64,000 nt of DNA from contig NC_029542.1 of assembly GCF_001577835.2 (NCBI RefSeq), positions 3,811,211-3,875,210 of the forward strand. The letters are read 5' to 3'. The notes beneath the pieces were generated by a model. It worked only from the letters and a program-made list of their open reading frames with translations, was not told the DNA's origin and ran no database searches. Made by a program: the position numbers and the translations under genes. Shown piece by piece: positions 24,757 to 56,882 of this stretch (the stretch's first letter is position 1; the number at the start of each line of letters is the position of its first letter). The stretch comes from Coturnix japonica (Eukaryota > Chordata > Aves > Galliformes > Phasianidae).

Positions 24757-27700
24757 TTAATTGCCAATTAAAGCCACATCCATCAGATCATCATCTTCTT
24801 CCCCAATCAGAAACTCAGGGCTGGGCCTGGACGGCCGCTCTGATGCAAGGATAGCGCTGCTCGCCATGGAGAGGGACTGGTCAGCCGAAATAGGGGATTT
24901 AGACCAGCTCTCTGGCTTCATGCTGTGAGATTTCTTCTTGTCTCTGTCTTTATCCCGGTCCCGATCTCTGTCCCGGTCTTTATCTTTCACTTTTTTCTTC
25001 TCTTTTTTGTGCTTTTTGTGTTTTTCTGAGCTGTATTCAGGCAACGGCCTAATGCCATCGTCAGAGCTGGGGCTGTTCTGATAGGACTTCTCTGCTATGG
25101 AAGAGCCCGACTCACTCTCGCTGTCTATATTTTGGGGAGTGTATGCTGGTGACTTACTGTGGCTGGGAGAGCAGCGCTCGTGTTTTGGGGTAGATCCACT
25201 GATTAAAGGGGATCCATAGCTTTTGGAAGAAGCCATCTGAGGCCTTAAGCTATCCCCACCTCCTTCCCCGGGTTTCTGCAAAGTTACTTTGGCTTTAATA
25301 CTGGGGGAACCACCATCATGTTTGCTGATGATAATTTTGGCCACTCCAGTGCTTCCAACGTTTTTGGAATCTGAAGTCTTCTTGGAAGAGTCAACGGATC
25401 CTCCAGAAACAGAGACTTTAGATTTCTCTTTGTCGCTCTTCTCTCGTTTGCCCTGGAACTCACCCCCAGACATGTTGTGTTTGGAGGACATGGTATGGCT
25501 TGAAGAATTGGAACTTGGCCCCATCTGTCCATCCATTGGGTCATCTCCACCAGGCCCGCTAGTGACAACCCCATGTTTCAGTTTGTCTATGACTGCAGTC
25601 AGAGATGGCTTCTTATTTCTGCTAGGAGACTTGCCTTTGGAACTTCCATGCTGGTTTTGTGATGAAGACATGGAAGACCCACTGGATGAAAAGGAAGATG
25701 AAGATGCTGTGGAAGAATTTGATGATGGAGGTGGCTTCTGTGACATAGACCCAGAGGATCCCATTCCTGAAGACGATTTCATACTCGAGCTTGACCCAGT
25801 CCCAGACATATGAGAACCTCCAGAACCTGAACTGATAGGTGACTTGGCTTTAGATGACGGGGGAGTACCTGGAACAGGTTTCATGGGAGAAGCAAGCTTG
25901 TCAGAACCTCCTGAGGGTCTAGAATGAGATGGAGAGATGTTTGGTTTACTCATGGAAGGGTTCATAAGCGATGATGGCTTTCCTTGAGGTTTCATCTTGG
26001 TACTTCCAGAACCGCTGCTGAGGCCGTGTTTGGTGATGGGGGAAGATCCAGGTTTTCCCACTGACTGAGCTGAGCTTTTGGACGGACCTGAACTTGAGCC
26101 ACCCTGGCTTGAGTAGAGGCTGCTGCTCATCTTTGAGCCAGAAGATCCTTCTGATTTGCTGCTTTTAATTTTGCCTGAGGTTGAAGAAGAGGAAGAAGAG
26201 GAGGAGGAGGAAGAATGGCTATGATGGCTTTTGCTGCTGGAGGAGGTGACAGAGCCGCTACTGGTATACTGGCCATGAGAAGACGGTTTGCCAACAGTCA
26301 CCGTTCCTTTTGGGATCTGGATTGTGATTTTTGGAATAGGAGGAGTAGCTACACCGGGAGGAGTCTGAGATCTGCCTGAACTCCCAGGAGATTTGGACCC
26401 ACCAGTGCTCGCTGGCGGCGTGAAAGGCCTGTTGGACGAACTGTGGGATGGAGACTTCCCATCTGTCTCCTGCTTCTTTCGCTTTGGAAGTTTCTCTTTA
26501 CTTTTGCCATCACTGGAGGGTGTCCGGCTGCGCTTCCCTGGCTTCCCATCTATTCCAGAACCTGCCATGCTACTTCCTGAGCCATTGCCTTCTTTTACCC
26601 GTTTCTGAGACTTTTCTTTCCCTAGGTCCCCTGTATTCAGTAAGGGGCTCTGACCTCCACTGTGATGCTCCATGATGTCAGAGGACCCCAGTGCTTTGCT
26701 TGCGGCTGCAATAATGCTAAAATCTACCGTATCCGATGGATTGCTCCCCTTAAATTTATTATCCCCCCCATCACCCCCCAACACTTGAACTCCCAAAGTA
26801 CTCAGAGCCTGGGATGCATAGCCCTTGAAATCATCCGTGTCCCCGCTCTGACTACTCTCGTCAAAGTACTCCTCTGCAAAGCCACTTTGGCTCTGACTGT
26901 TTAGCAAGTCAGGATTGAAATCTACCCCATCTGGAAAAAAATGGTTTGAAGAATCACTGTTGGGACTCACAGCAGCATCTGCTATCAGGTCTGCTGGATC
27001 TGTGTATGGGTTCTCGCTATTGTTCGTCTGAAAAACATCCGGGTCAAAGAGGGCACTTTGTGAATGTCCTGAACTAGAAGAGTCTCTCACAGGAGTGCCA
27101 ATGGGCGGACAGTCCTCGTTAGTGGTGGGTAGCTTGGAAGCCTCCTCTGCTATATCTGAAAGGATATCAGTAACATCGGCTCCAATGCTGTCCGAACTAG
27201 AAAGCCGAACCATTCTCTGAATACTGGGCTGCGAGTGAGGTATAGGCTGTGGGTATGTAGTAGGAGGAGTGCTGCATTGACTGGGTGCTGGAGTAATATG
27301 AGGGGTGTCCAGGGTATCCGCAGTCATGTTGACATCAAAAATGGGATTCTGGGAGTCAACATCCATTGAGAAGAGCTCCCTCTGGAAATCATCCTCAGTC
27401 TGATGCTTGGGTTTGTCGGCAGGCATGCGGGATTTTTTTTTCTTTTGCTTACTCCCCCCAGGACCCATTTCCATTCTGGGAGAGCCAGAGGAAGAGTTCT
27501 GCCTTTCAAGAGGGCTGCTCCCATATAAACTGGAGAAATCCTGAGGAGGATTCTCTTTAAGAAGGTTCATGAGCATGGGGTGGTTCTTGGTGTTGCCTGC
27601 TGGTGAGGACAATGGTGGTGGTGTGTGATGGGGAGGGGTAGGACTTGAGCCAATGGCAGACCCCACATTCCCTGTGATCTGTAACAAACTAGTGAGAATG

Positions 27701-30700
27701 GGGTTCTGAGACACTTTGCTGAAGTCCTCCCCGTGGCCCACCGAGTCATGCCTCTCTTTCATGCTTATGCTCATGTTAAACAAAGTAGTGATGGGCCCCC
27801 CAGGAAAAGTGTTGGTTGGGGTAGTGGTACCACTCATTGGGTTGCTGCCTGTGGTCATGCCATACCCTGGGCTGCTGGCTGGGGGAAGGTTTTTCTTCAC
27901 CATATCTTCTACTGTCTCTGCAATGAGGGACAAGGCTGGTGTATCTGCTTGAATCGTCTCTGCTTTTCTACGAATTGCTCTCATGGTCACAGGAATGGAC
28001 ATACATCTGCAAGACACAAAACAAAGGGTTAACAATGTTTGCTGAACTAGTTTTAATGAATTCATCACACATAAGGCAAGCAATAAGGCTCCTGGGCACA
28101 AGAGAGCAGTAGGTCCAGCCACTGACCCCACATCTCACTCCACTGAGATGGGGATATAATGATGCTCCTTTGGACAATGCTCCAGATAGAAACCAAATTG
28201 TCCTGATCCCTACACAGGAATCCTGGAAAACTATTCATTTCTAGCTGTCCAACCACTGATTTTAGCTGCTGCTAGGTTACTTCTAGAGCCTGTTTTTTCA
28301 TTGCCAGTTATGCCCCTCAAAGTTGAGCTTTCTGTAGTATGAAAACCTGGGTGTGATGCCATCAAAGGCACTTACATATAACTGTACTTGCTAGTTACTG
28401 CATACTGGCTTACAGACAAAACTCAAAGCAACAGCAAATGACAGAACAAAAATATCCAGCTTACCTTTGAACAACTTTGGCAATGAAATCATCTGTACAG
28501 ATCAGAGCATCAGATAGCCCTTTGTATAGCTTACAGTTCACATGAGTAGAGTCTTGCACATCCATTACCACTGAAAGAGAGAAGACGTTTAGAAGAAATC
28601 AAAATTCTGGTTACAGCGGAAGGAAATGCTGACATCCTTCCTTTAAATACATCATGCTCTTACCACACACCAGGGAGTCATTCACAGGATGCTGAAAGGA
28701 TACGCTGAAACAGGAGTCTGAGAGAGGACAAACTTCAAACTGCAGGATCCCAGGAGAATCTGAAAGACACAGGAACTATTAGACCAGAGAACACAGGAGA
28801 TGAACCAGAGGTACTGGCTCAACACACTTCAACAAAAAAGGGGAAAAAAAAGGAAAACCACAGGGTTCTTTATTATTTGCACACTATATCCCACCTGTTG
28901 CAGTACCCACCTTCTTTTAAAACTGTTCTTTTGACACAGCTGCCAATCAATGTGTTGTATGCCACTTGGTGTCTGATCAAATTGAGGATAAGAGGAACCC
29001 GTCCGGGGTGCTGGAAGGCGATTTTGCTAATCAGTGTTCCTTGAAGGCTTCTTCCATCTGGGAGAGGAGCATCCTTGTTCAGAAAGTAACAGTGCTGCTG
29101 TCCTGGAAGAGCCTGATAAACAATTTGTGCTTTAATCCAGCTAGTACTGAGTGAAAGGCAATAAAACAGCTAGGAAGGAAAGTGCACTCTCCAGAATCGA
29201 GTGATTCCAAGCCAACTTTCTGGCACAAAATGTACCAGAATTCTAATGACTGGATATCACAGCCTTTAATTATGAATAAATGCTGTACCACACTGCTCAT
29301 CTACAAGCATAACACCCTGATTGTAACAATGTACTTACTGCATAGAAGCGCATGTTGTGGTTTAAAGGGATGGGATCAGCCTCCTTAGATAGTTCAAACT
29401 GCGTAATCAACTCATACAGGGGTACAAACGTTGGCGCTGTGTCAAACAATGGAATACCTGGAAAAAAAACGGCAAAGAACAATAGAACCTGGGAACTGGA
29501 AAGAGGTGATGGGCCAGAGGAGATGCTGCCCAGGGAAGCCTAGCAGGTTCTTACTGAAAACAGAGCTCAAAACCTTAAGTAACTTCCATGGCATGCTTTA
29601 AAAAATAGCAGCAGCTGATCAATAAAAACCTAATATTTGTGTCACAGATCTGCGACTCACCTGTGCAGCTCTGAAGCTTCTGAATGAAAGCTCGAGATAC
29701 TGGAATGGGACGTGGGAACTTCAAGAAGAAGCAAGCTGGTAAGTCCACACTGTTGGCACTGGTGATTGATGAGAACGATGGAGTTCTGGAACATTGAGTT
29801 AAAACAAGGTCTTATTAGATGCAGGGCATGAGTCTGGCTCCTGCTATGACTGCCAGACTTGCAATTTACTCTTTTCTCAAATACAAGCAGATTGTTATAC
29901 TCTCTTAAAAAGTAAAAGACACTCCTCAAAAGTACACCAAAACACACAATTCTCAGCTTCACAAGATATTACAGTATAATGCAGTCATCTCTCCATCCTA
30001 ACTTCAAAACCAGGCTGAAGTCTGGATTTGCATCTAAATAAGACCAAAGACAGGCCTGGCTGACAGGCCCTTTGCTCACCCTTTGCTGTCCACTGGATGA
30101 GAACCCATAATCAGCGGCGCAATGGGAAGTTTGTACATCGCCATGGTTCCCTCAACTGTCACTGACACGTTCATACCCAAAGATCGAGGAACTGCAAGAC
30201 AAGGCAAGAAACAAAGAACAAGGTAAGCTGATGAATAAAAACCAAAGCTTTACAAATTATCCCAAGTGGAAATACATCAGTTTCTCCATGTAGCAGAGTA
30301 GTCCGCAGTGGCTTTCACAAGTGACCTACCATTGCTCTCGTGCAAAATAACAGGGGCTCCAGTGCCATCTTCAAATAAGTCATAGGGAGAGACGTAATAC
30401 TTGAGATTCATAAGGAGACCTGAAGGAGAGAGGCTTATGAACAAGCATCTGGATGATGTAATTGAACCCAATCGTTATTAACCCCTGTAAGCACATAACA
30501 TATGCACTGTAACTCTGCACAGAGCTTCTACAGCACCTTGAAAGAGCTGTCAAAGACTGGACATGGCCAACTGGCACAGTATTGCTATGCATGGCTTTGT
30601 AAAGGAGAACCAGCTTTCTAGATCATGTGGGACTTACAAATCTTCCACCACCCTGTCCCTCTATGATTAGCATTTTTCATTATTATCATTGGTTAATATC

Positions 30701-33700
30701 GATAAAGGGGACCCTGGACAAAATCATCTTTTCCTTTCTTTCTTAAGTGTTAACCAAAGATACCTCCGCTCCTGGGGGTGAGATAGCCAACACTGCCATG
30801 AAGAATCTTGTCCAGTGGGTTTGCATTGGTGGCTTGCCTGCAAGAGAGGCCATCACCAGTTTGTAATGAGCCAAAACCACATCTGAAGCCACAACTCATG
30901 TGCTGATGGAAGTCTGAAGATCTCCTCTTACCGCTCTCCTCTGCTAGCACAGCCTTTCTTAGACTTCAGACTTGTACTTTTTAGCAACAGTGTAATACAA
31001 TACAGTGCCAATACATAGGCACTGGTACAATACTTCATGGATATACAGTGCTTGGCATGATTAACAACCAGGCAACGTGATACAGCAACTCAACCACCAC
31101 AAAGCAAGCAGCAAATGGTAACAATGTGCTTACCAATACATCCCTGCCATTTTTGAGAGATCCAGCTCCAAGGACTGAAGGGCCAAGTACATTTTAGTTT
31201 TGAGTTTGCTGGGAATAAGGAAAAAAAAGGAAGAAACCATAAGAAAAATTAAAAGGCTTGAAGTCTTGTTCGCTTTCATACACGCAGTTGTAAATACATT
31301 GCATATTCTAGACTTACTTGTCTCCTGGCAACTTATAGAGGTTCACAAGCCCCCGCAGATGCTTAGAAAACTCATCAAAATTTTTCTCTCTGAAAGTAAA
31401 AGAGAGAAATGTATTCAGATCTGTTGTAGATAAGGCTTTGTTTTTAGAGGTTACACTAATACAAACACTAAATCACTTCAGAATAGGTTTTTGCTATATG
31501 AAAGCTAAACAATGCGTTCTTTAAATGATCCAGCTTTAATGATTCTGGTGAACGCTTTGCTGTGCCTTCCAAGATAACATGCACAGCAGTTAGGGTGAGA
31601 AACATCTGAAGCAAAGCCAGAAGATCTCCTGGAGAAGGGGAGAGACTTCATGGGGAAAGAGCAGTTCAGAAACGTTCTGTGTTTCCAAGCATAAAACAGA
31701 ATCAGACCAAAATCAGAATGATGCAACAGCTCTTGTTGCTCACCTCAGATGTTGCACCAATTCTGGACAGCTCTGAAAAGGAAAGAACACACAGCAAAAT
31801 CAACATCAAATGCTTCAGTGTAAGTCTTTGTGCAGCACAGCAGCTGTAAAATATCAGGACAGTGAAGTCTGTGAGCATCAGTTTTGATGAGAAGCAACAA
31901 AACACTCACAAATACAAGATTAATTTCCCTATTCTTCCCCCAGAAATGAAACTTTCAGAAGCAGCAGAACAAGCAGATATAACATTAGGTTTGGGGGAAT
32001 GTTCAGTACAATCCATTTTCTCTGCACAAGAAAAAGGGAAGCAAAACTGCAGTTCCAAAAACAAAGGTATTTTTCTTGTATTTCTTAGCAATACGTACCA
32101 CAGGATTCTCTCCATGGTGAGCCACCTTGACATCACATAGCAGCCCTGTAGGATCTAACTGGACTTCCACATAGAACATGTCTGAAGTGATGTAACATTC
32201 GGTGCCATTTGCACTGAGGTGTGATCCAAGGCTTAAATACAAAACAAAGCAAAAATTACTAAGAGATACACACAAGAAACAGTCAAACCAGCAGCAAAAT
32301 TATGATGTATACAGATAAGTAGGAGATACAAAACTGCTGTGAAACAAAGGAGAAGATGTACCCATTTTGTCTGGCTATGGACTCCAGGCGATCTGTCATG
32401 GCAGGCAGAGAAGACACTAGACAAAGAAAGCAAAAATAAGCCTTAGTGATACGACTGAACATCTTTCCAGTAATGATGTATCAGCATTAAAAGCAATCCC
32501 AACTACTTACTCACACCCACTCCATACTCAAAAAACAAGAATCGTTTTGCATAGAGAAAAACAAACATTCTCAGTGTGGATTTTCATCCACAAGTGGAAT
32601 CCATGTATGGGCAATAAGAATAAAAGCAACACAGGCAATTTTGGCTGATAATGACTCACAAGAAATAAGCATGCTTCTATAAGCACCACGAGCACACTGA
32701 GCTTTGCAAGCAATAACCTCGCAGGTTCCTCTAATACAGAGTATTTCCATAGTATATCACTGTTAAGCATTTCCTGAGTGCAGGCACAGCACGTACCAAC
32801 CTTTTAATGCTTTTTGCAAGGTCTCCAAACAGCTCACCAGATGTTGGTGCCCCCCAGAGTTCATCACAAGTCGTTTTTCCTACGTCAGAAAGAAGAAAAA
32901 CAGTCGTTTTAAAGTTTCACTCCATGAGAGGAAAATTACTGCAATTTTCATTCAGTCGAGTGAGGTTTATTCAGGTAATTAAAGGCAGATTGGATTTCAT
33001 CCCCAAATTACACCCTCATTGCGATTCCTGTACCAGAATCATATCCATATTTGCAGTGGGTAAAACAGGCAGGTCTGGAATTGATTATTAAGCTTGCTCT
33101 TGTGAAAGATCAGACTGCAACAACTTCTTAAATAGCATAAGCTACGAGTTATATGAGAGGAGCAAGAGAAACAAAGAGAGATTAACTTTAACACCACAAC
33201 ACATACAGCAGCTTTTGATGATGCTCTTCCCTGCCTCCCACTCCTTTCTACCCTCACCAAGGTATTTCAAAGCTGCATCTGACTGAGATAACACTGAGTG
33301 TTGAGCATCACTGTAAAGGAAACCCCAGCACTTCTCACCATGACTTGACGGACCAGCTTCATGGTTTCAGTCCAAGGTCTGTTTTGGTTGTACTTTGCAT
33401 GAAGTCTTTCTAAGAGAGCACTCATCTTATTCAGCTTCTCTGCCTCTGTCAGACAAAGCGGAATGAAAACATAGAAACAAAAGAGAACGTGAGCTGATTG
33501 CACAGCCCTTCCAAGCCGGGACACACTCAGCCTTTATAAATGTGTGCTGAATCCAATCTATACATTGTGGGGCTCTAAAACTCATTGTAGCACTTTATTA
33601 AGTTACATTGTTATGGAAGGCATCTCCCTGATACCAGGTATTTCTGGCTCCAACACAAGTCTATGGCAACATAACTGCCATAGAACATGACCCTACAAGG

Positions 33701-34330
33701 CCTATAGAATCAGAAGGGTTTATAAACTGATACACACAGATGTCATGGACTTAATGCCAACCCCATCAAATCAAAGCAGAACAAACAACCGAACGGTTCG
33801 CTACCACAGGAGCCCATCAGCCTTTATTTCCATCCACCACAGCCCCGCTCTGGAGCTGCTTAATGCCCAGCTTTGAGACCCATTGAGACCCATGGGGACC
33901 CCATTGAAGCCCATTCAGACCCATAGAAACCCACTGGGACCCATAGGGATCCATAGAGACCCAAAGTGGGGAGGGGACCCGACGACCCACACATGGTGAG
34001 TATGGACCCATAGGGACACATAGAGACCCCATAGAGACCCATAGGGACCCATAGAGATCCCATAGAGACCCATAGGGACCCATAGAGACCCATAGGGACC
34101 CATAGAGACCCCATAGGGACCCATAGGGACCCATAGGGACCCATAGAGACCCCATAGAGACCCACTGGGACCCCACGGCCGGGCTCCGCCGTTCCCTGCA
34201 GGCCCAACCGCCGTCCCTCGAGCTGTGGAACCCCCCCCATCCCGAGGAGGCCGGGCCTTCCCTCCGCCTCCACACAGCGCAGCCCCGCTAGGCCGCACTC
34301 ACCCTCAGCGCCTCCCGGCACCGCCTTCAT
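24757..34330 (-). CDS. MED1: Mediator complex subunit 1 (MED1/TRAP220), complete
   Basis: Mediator subunit that bridges nuclear receptors and other activators to RNA polymerase II. Coding exons in transcript order: 34303-34330, 33339-33445, 32801-32879, 32362-32416, 32099-32231, 31744-31772, 31318-31389, 31134-31208, 30764-30837, 30330-30419, 30080-30191, 29661-29785, 29339-29457, 28911-29112, 28664-28759, 28465-28570, 24757-28006. They total 4752 nt, 1583 aa (human 1581), 17 exons as in human, all phases consistent. It starts MKAVPGGAEEAEKLNKMSAL and ends EEDDDLMDVALIGN. The N-terminal 500 residues form the folded Mediator-binding region. The last exon encodes two LxxLL nuclear receptor boxes, then a Ser/Pro-rich disordered tail with a long Ser run and a Lys/Arg-Asp repeat near the C terminus. 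Start choice follows the human N terminus (MKAQGETEE). The donor at 32800 is a non-consensus GTTGGT. Confidence 0.98.
27559..27696 (-). other. MED1: MED1 nuclear receptor boxes (two LxxLL motifs)
   Basis: NPILTSLLQITGN at residues about 603-615 (LTSLL at 27682-27696) and HPMLMNLLKENP at about 645-656 (LMNLL at 27559-27573). Both agree with the known human NR boxes, offset by two residues. They contact the AF-2 surface of liganded nuclear receptors. Confidence 0.95.
33878..34172. repeat. 10/11-bp minisatellite in MED1 intron 1
   Basis: Units ACCCATAGGG and ACCCCATAGAG alternate for nearly 300 bases. The left third is diverged and the right part (about 34008-34172) nearly perfect. All three minus-strand frames stay open, giving Gly/Tyr/Leu/Trp-rich phantom peptides. 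It lies about 130 bases inside MED1 from the first exon. Confidence 0.92.
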
Positions 34331-34860
34331 GCCTCAGGGAGGGGAGGGGCGGCCCGCGGCGGAGCCACAGGGCCGGTATCACGTCGATAAACGGGAAGGG
34401 ATGGGGATAAACCGCGGCCGGGCCGCTCCGCTCCGGCCTCACACGGCGGCGCCCGCCGCCATCCCTCCGGCCGCGGCTCCCGCTTCTCGCGAGAACTTCT
34501 GAGTCTCGCGAGAGGTAGGGAGTCATGGTGAGAAGGGGGAGTGATTAGGGGGCGGGGCGTTGCGCTCAAGCCCCGCCCCCTGGATGCTGATTGGTGCTGA
34601 GCGGGCGGAAGGGGCGGGGCTTCGTGCGCTCCCCGGGACGGAGTAAAGTTCGTTCTCAGACCTCGCGAGAAGACGGTGCGCGCGCGCGCACTCCCTTCCG
34701 CCTTCCCAATTCTCAGCGCTTGAAATCTCGCGGGGGGAGGGCTCAGGCCGAGTCTCGCGAGAAGCAGCAGTTATCTCGCGAGACTTGGCGGGTGCCCCCC
34801 TTGGGCCGAGGAGCCGTTTCGCTTTGGGAAGTGAGCGGGGGGCGCTGGGCCGGGCCGGGG
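34331..34860. promoter_or_regulatory. MED1-CDK12 bidirectional CpG-island promoter
   Basis: The start codons of MED1 (34330, minus) and CDK12 (35264, plus) are 933 bases apart. Four perfect TCTCGCGAGA palindromes lie at 34485-34494, 34504-34513, 34753-34762 and 34774-34783, with a 9/10 copy (CCTCGCGAGA) at 34661-34670 and a partial copy at 34726-34735. This element is a known core motif of TATA-less CpG-island promoters, and BANP is a reported binder. GC boxes (GGGGCGGGGC at about 34550 and 34611; GCCCCGCCCCC at about 34580) and a CCAAT-type GATTGGT at about 34598 lie between. The two palindrome pairs sit on the MED1 and CDK12 sides respectively, suggesting one pair per start. Confidence 0.8.
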
Positions 34861-35025
34861 CGGCGGGGACCGAACGGGGCCGCACGGTGGGAACCCGGTA
34901 CTGAGGGTTGGGACAGGGCGGGAGGGAACCGGACACAACGGGACCGGGAGGGATCGTGGGCCCAGCTCCCGCCTTCCCGGGGCTCCCCCCGCGGCGGCGC
35001 TGCCCTCCGGGCCTGGGCCCCTCGG

Positions 35026-35188
35026 ATGAGGCGCTGAGGCCCGGTGTCCTTCCCCGCCGCTCCCGGTTCCGTTCCTTTCCCATTCTCCCTCTCCCCGTTG
35101 TTCCCTTCCTCCTCGCTCTCTCCGTCCCGCTCCCCATGCAGCAGGAGGTGCCGGGGGGCGGTGAATGGTTCGAATAGAGGGAGGCTGA
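35026..35188 (+). other. CDK12: Three short upstream ORFs in the CDK12 leader
   Basis: ATG at 35026 opens a 3-codon frame (MRR, stop 35035-35037). ATG at 35136 opens a 13-codon frame ending TAG at 35175-35177. ATG at 35165 opens a 7-codon frame ending TGA at 35186-35188. None is in the CDK12 frame and all close before the main ATG at 35264. They matter only if transcription starts upstream of 35026, which the promoter position suggests. Confidence 0.55.
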
Positions 35189-35263
35189 GGGAGTTGGAAA
35201 GTCGAGGAGGATTTGGAGGAGCGCCCCCGCCTCCCCCTGTCCCAGCACAGTGGAGGAGGAGGA

Positions 35264-54891
<19,628 letters not shown>

Positions 54892-55067
54892 TGCTCATCC
54901 TCTGCCCATCAGCTCCCTCCTTTTGCTTCTGACCGTAGCGCCGTGATGTTGGCCGGGTCTCGGCCGTGCTCAGCTGCTGCAGCAAAGCTCTGTGTTGCAT
55001 CCCTCGCTCGCCCGGCGCCCGATGCCTTCTTTGCAGTGCGGCCAGAGCTCTGTGCTTGGTTAGCGAC

Positions 55068-55073
55068 AATAAA
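55068..55073 (+). terminator. CDK12 proximal polyadenylation signal
   Basis: AATAAA 177 bases after the stop codon. Cleavage would be expected about 15-25 bases later. Confidence 0.6.
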
Positions 55074-56876
55074 ACGGAGCTCAGCTTCGTGCCCTGAGCC
55101 AGCAGATGGTTCGGGGGGGGGGGGAGCTGTGTGAAATGGGATGAATGGAACAAACCCGCCTCGGGGTGGGGGGAAAAGGAGGAAATAAAGCAACGAGGCG
55201 AGCTGAGGCTGCGGTGCATTGCACAGGGAGGAGCTGGGCAGGGTTCAGGTAGGGCTGAGGGCTGGCATCATCCCGAAGCAAAATGGTTTTTGTGTTTAAA
55301 CCCCCCCCTACTTTAATGGAAACAAAAAGACAAAAGGAATGGAATAAGGAATGGAATGGAAGCTGTGGATGATGCAGGGACCCACAGCTTGGGATGCTCA
55401 GGGGGGGCTATATGTGTGTCCCCCCCCCCATGGCTCTGCAGCTGGAGGATGCTGGTGTTGTGAAGGGTCTCTTTGGGTTTCTCTCCTGTCGTGGGGTTGC
55501 AGTGGGAGCTGTTTCCTGGTATTGGTTGCTTGGTTTGTTATCCAACCCCCTTCCCCCCATTTCACCTTTTGGTTTGGTTTTTATGTTCAACGCCTCCCTT
55601 CCAAAACAGGAATTCATTAAATATTGGAAGAAAATAATGACCAAAAAGATGAGAAATGGAACAATTCCGGTGGGGTCCTGCCCGAGATCGTGGCGGCTCC
55701 TGCTTCCCATCAGCTCATCCCCAGGGCCTGGCGTTCCTATGAGCTCCTCTGGTTGGGTTGTGATGGAGGAAGCACCGACCGCAGTCCTCCTCGTTGTCCA
55801 CCTCAATGAGACAATAAAACAAAGGTACATCTTGATGTGCTTTAGTTGGTCCTCCTCTTCCCCCCCCCCTCCTATGGCAAACATAGAGTTGTTCATTTAA
55901 TTTGAGCTGACAGTGTTCTGAAGTGCTGAACAGATGGGAGTCCATGGGGCTGCAGGACCTGGGCGATGCTGCCAGGCTCAGGTTTGGGGGGGGGTTCAGG
56001 TTCTCCCCATTGAGTTTCCCTTTGGTTCTATGGCCGGTTGATGCCTGATGTGCAGGAGGGGGGCGTTGAGGGGAGGGGGGGTTCTATGTGATGCAGGGTG
56101 CACTAAATAAAGCAGGGGGCCTCTCCAGAGTTGGGGTTTATTTTTGTTGTTGTTGGTTTAAATTCATATATATTATATCTCTTAATTTCCACCACGATGC
56201 TGCTGGAGCCCCCTTGGTGTTGCTCTGCCTTTATTCCCTGCTCCGTCCCATTGCAGCTCTGAACCTTCTTAGGGTGGCTGGTGCTTAATGTTCCCTATGG
56301 GGGGGGGCAGCTCTGCAGAGGGCTGAGCCTTAAAGCAGCAGCACTGTGACCCCATAGGGCTGAATTTGGGGCTTTGAGCTCAAAATGGATTTGGGGGGGG
56401 TTGGGTTGGGGGGGCTCCTGGCCCTGAGCAAGGGCTGCAAAGCGCCTTCTGCATCAGCTGCTCCCCCCTAAGTCTTGTTATGGGGCTGGGGCAGAGCCCA
56501 TGGGGGGGGGGGCTTCTCCCTATAGACACCCAGCCAACCTGACCATCAAGGCTACCTATATCAGGACACAGAAGGACCCCACACATCACCACCACAGTCA
56601 GGCTGCTCCCCCACCCCCCCGCCCCCCATCCCTACCATTTTTCACTGTTTTTGTTGTTTTTTGTTGGTTTTTTTTTTAAGGGGGGGCTCCGTACAAAGAA
56701 GACAAAAGGATTTCTGAGCTTGGGGGGGGGAGGATGATGAGTTTCATAGGCTGAGTGGTCTGCAGAGGCTGGGGGGGGGTGATGGGGGGCAATGTGCCGC
56801 CCACCTTCATTTGGAGAACACGGCGCCTTTTTTCTTTGGGGTTGTACCTTTGTTCTGTACAGATATTTTGTAATAT

Positions 56877-56882
56877 ATTAAA
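56877..56882 (+). terminator. Candidate distal CDK12 polyadenylation signal
   Basis: ATTAAA at the end of the AT-rich stretch CTGTACAGATATTTTGTAAT, followed by sequence rich in A and then T. The block stands out from the surrounding G-run sequence, as a used 3' end would. Inferred. Confidence 0.4.

Noticed and set aside
25289-25813. A 174-codon plus-strand frame opposite the MED1 last exon
   Set aside because: It is the shadow of the real Ser/Pro-rich MED1 coding sequence on the other strand, with acidic low-complexity content expected from that.
30754-30763. GTATCTTTGG donor in MED1 as a U12-type intron
   Set aside because: It departs from GTATCCTT, and the matching acceptor at 30420 lacks a TTCCTTAAC-like branch site close by. 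It is ordinary U2 splicing as far as can be seen.
33817-34298. Gly/Tyr/Leu/Trp-rich open frames on the minus strand
   Set aside because: Translation of the 10/11-base minisatellite in MED1 intron 1, open in all frames because of the repeat.
35213-35263. A 17-codon N-terminal extension of CDK12
   Set aside because: It begins with TTG, not ATG. The ATG at 35264 gives the N terminus expected from human CDK12.
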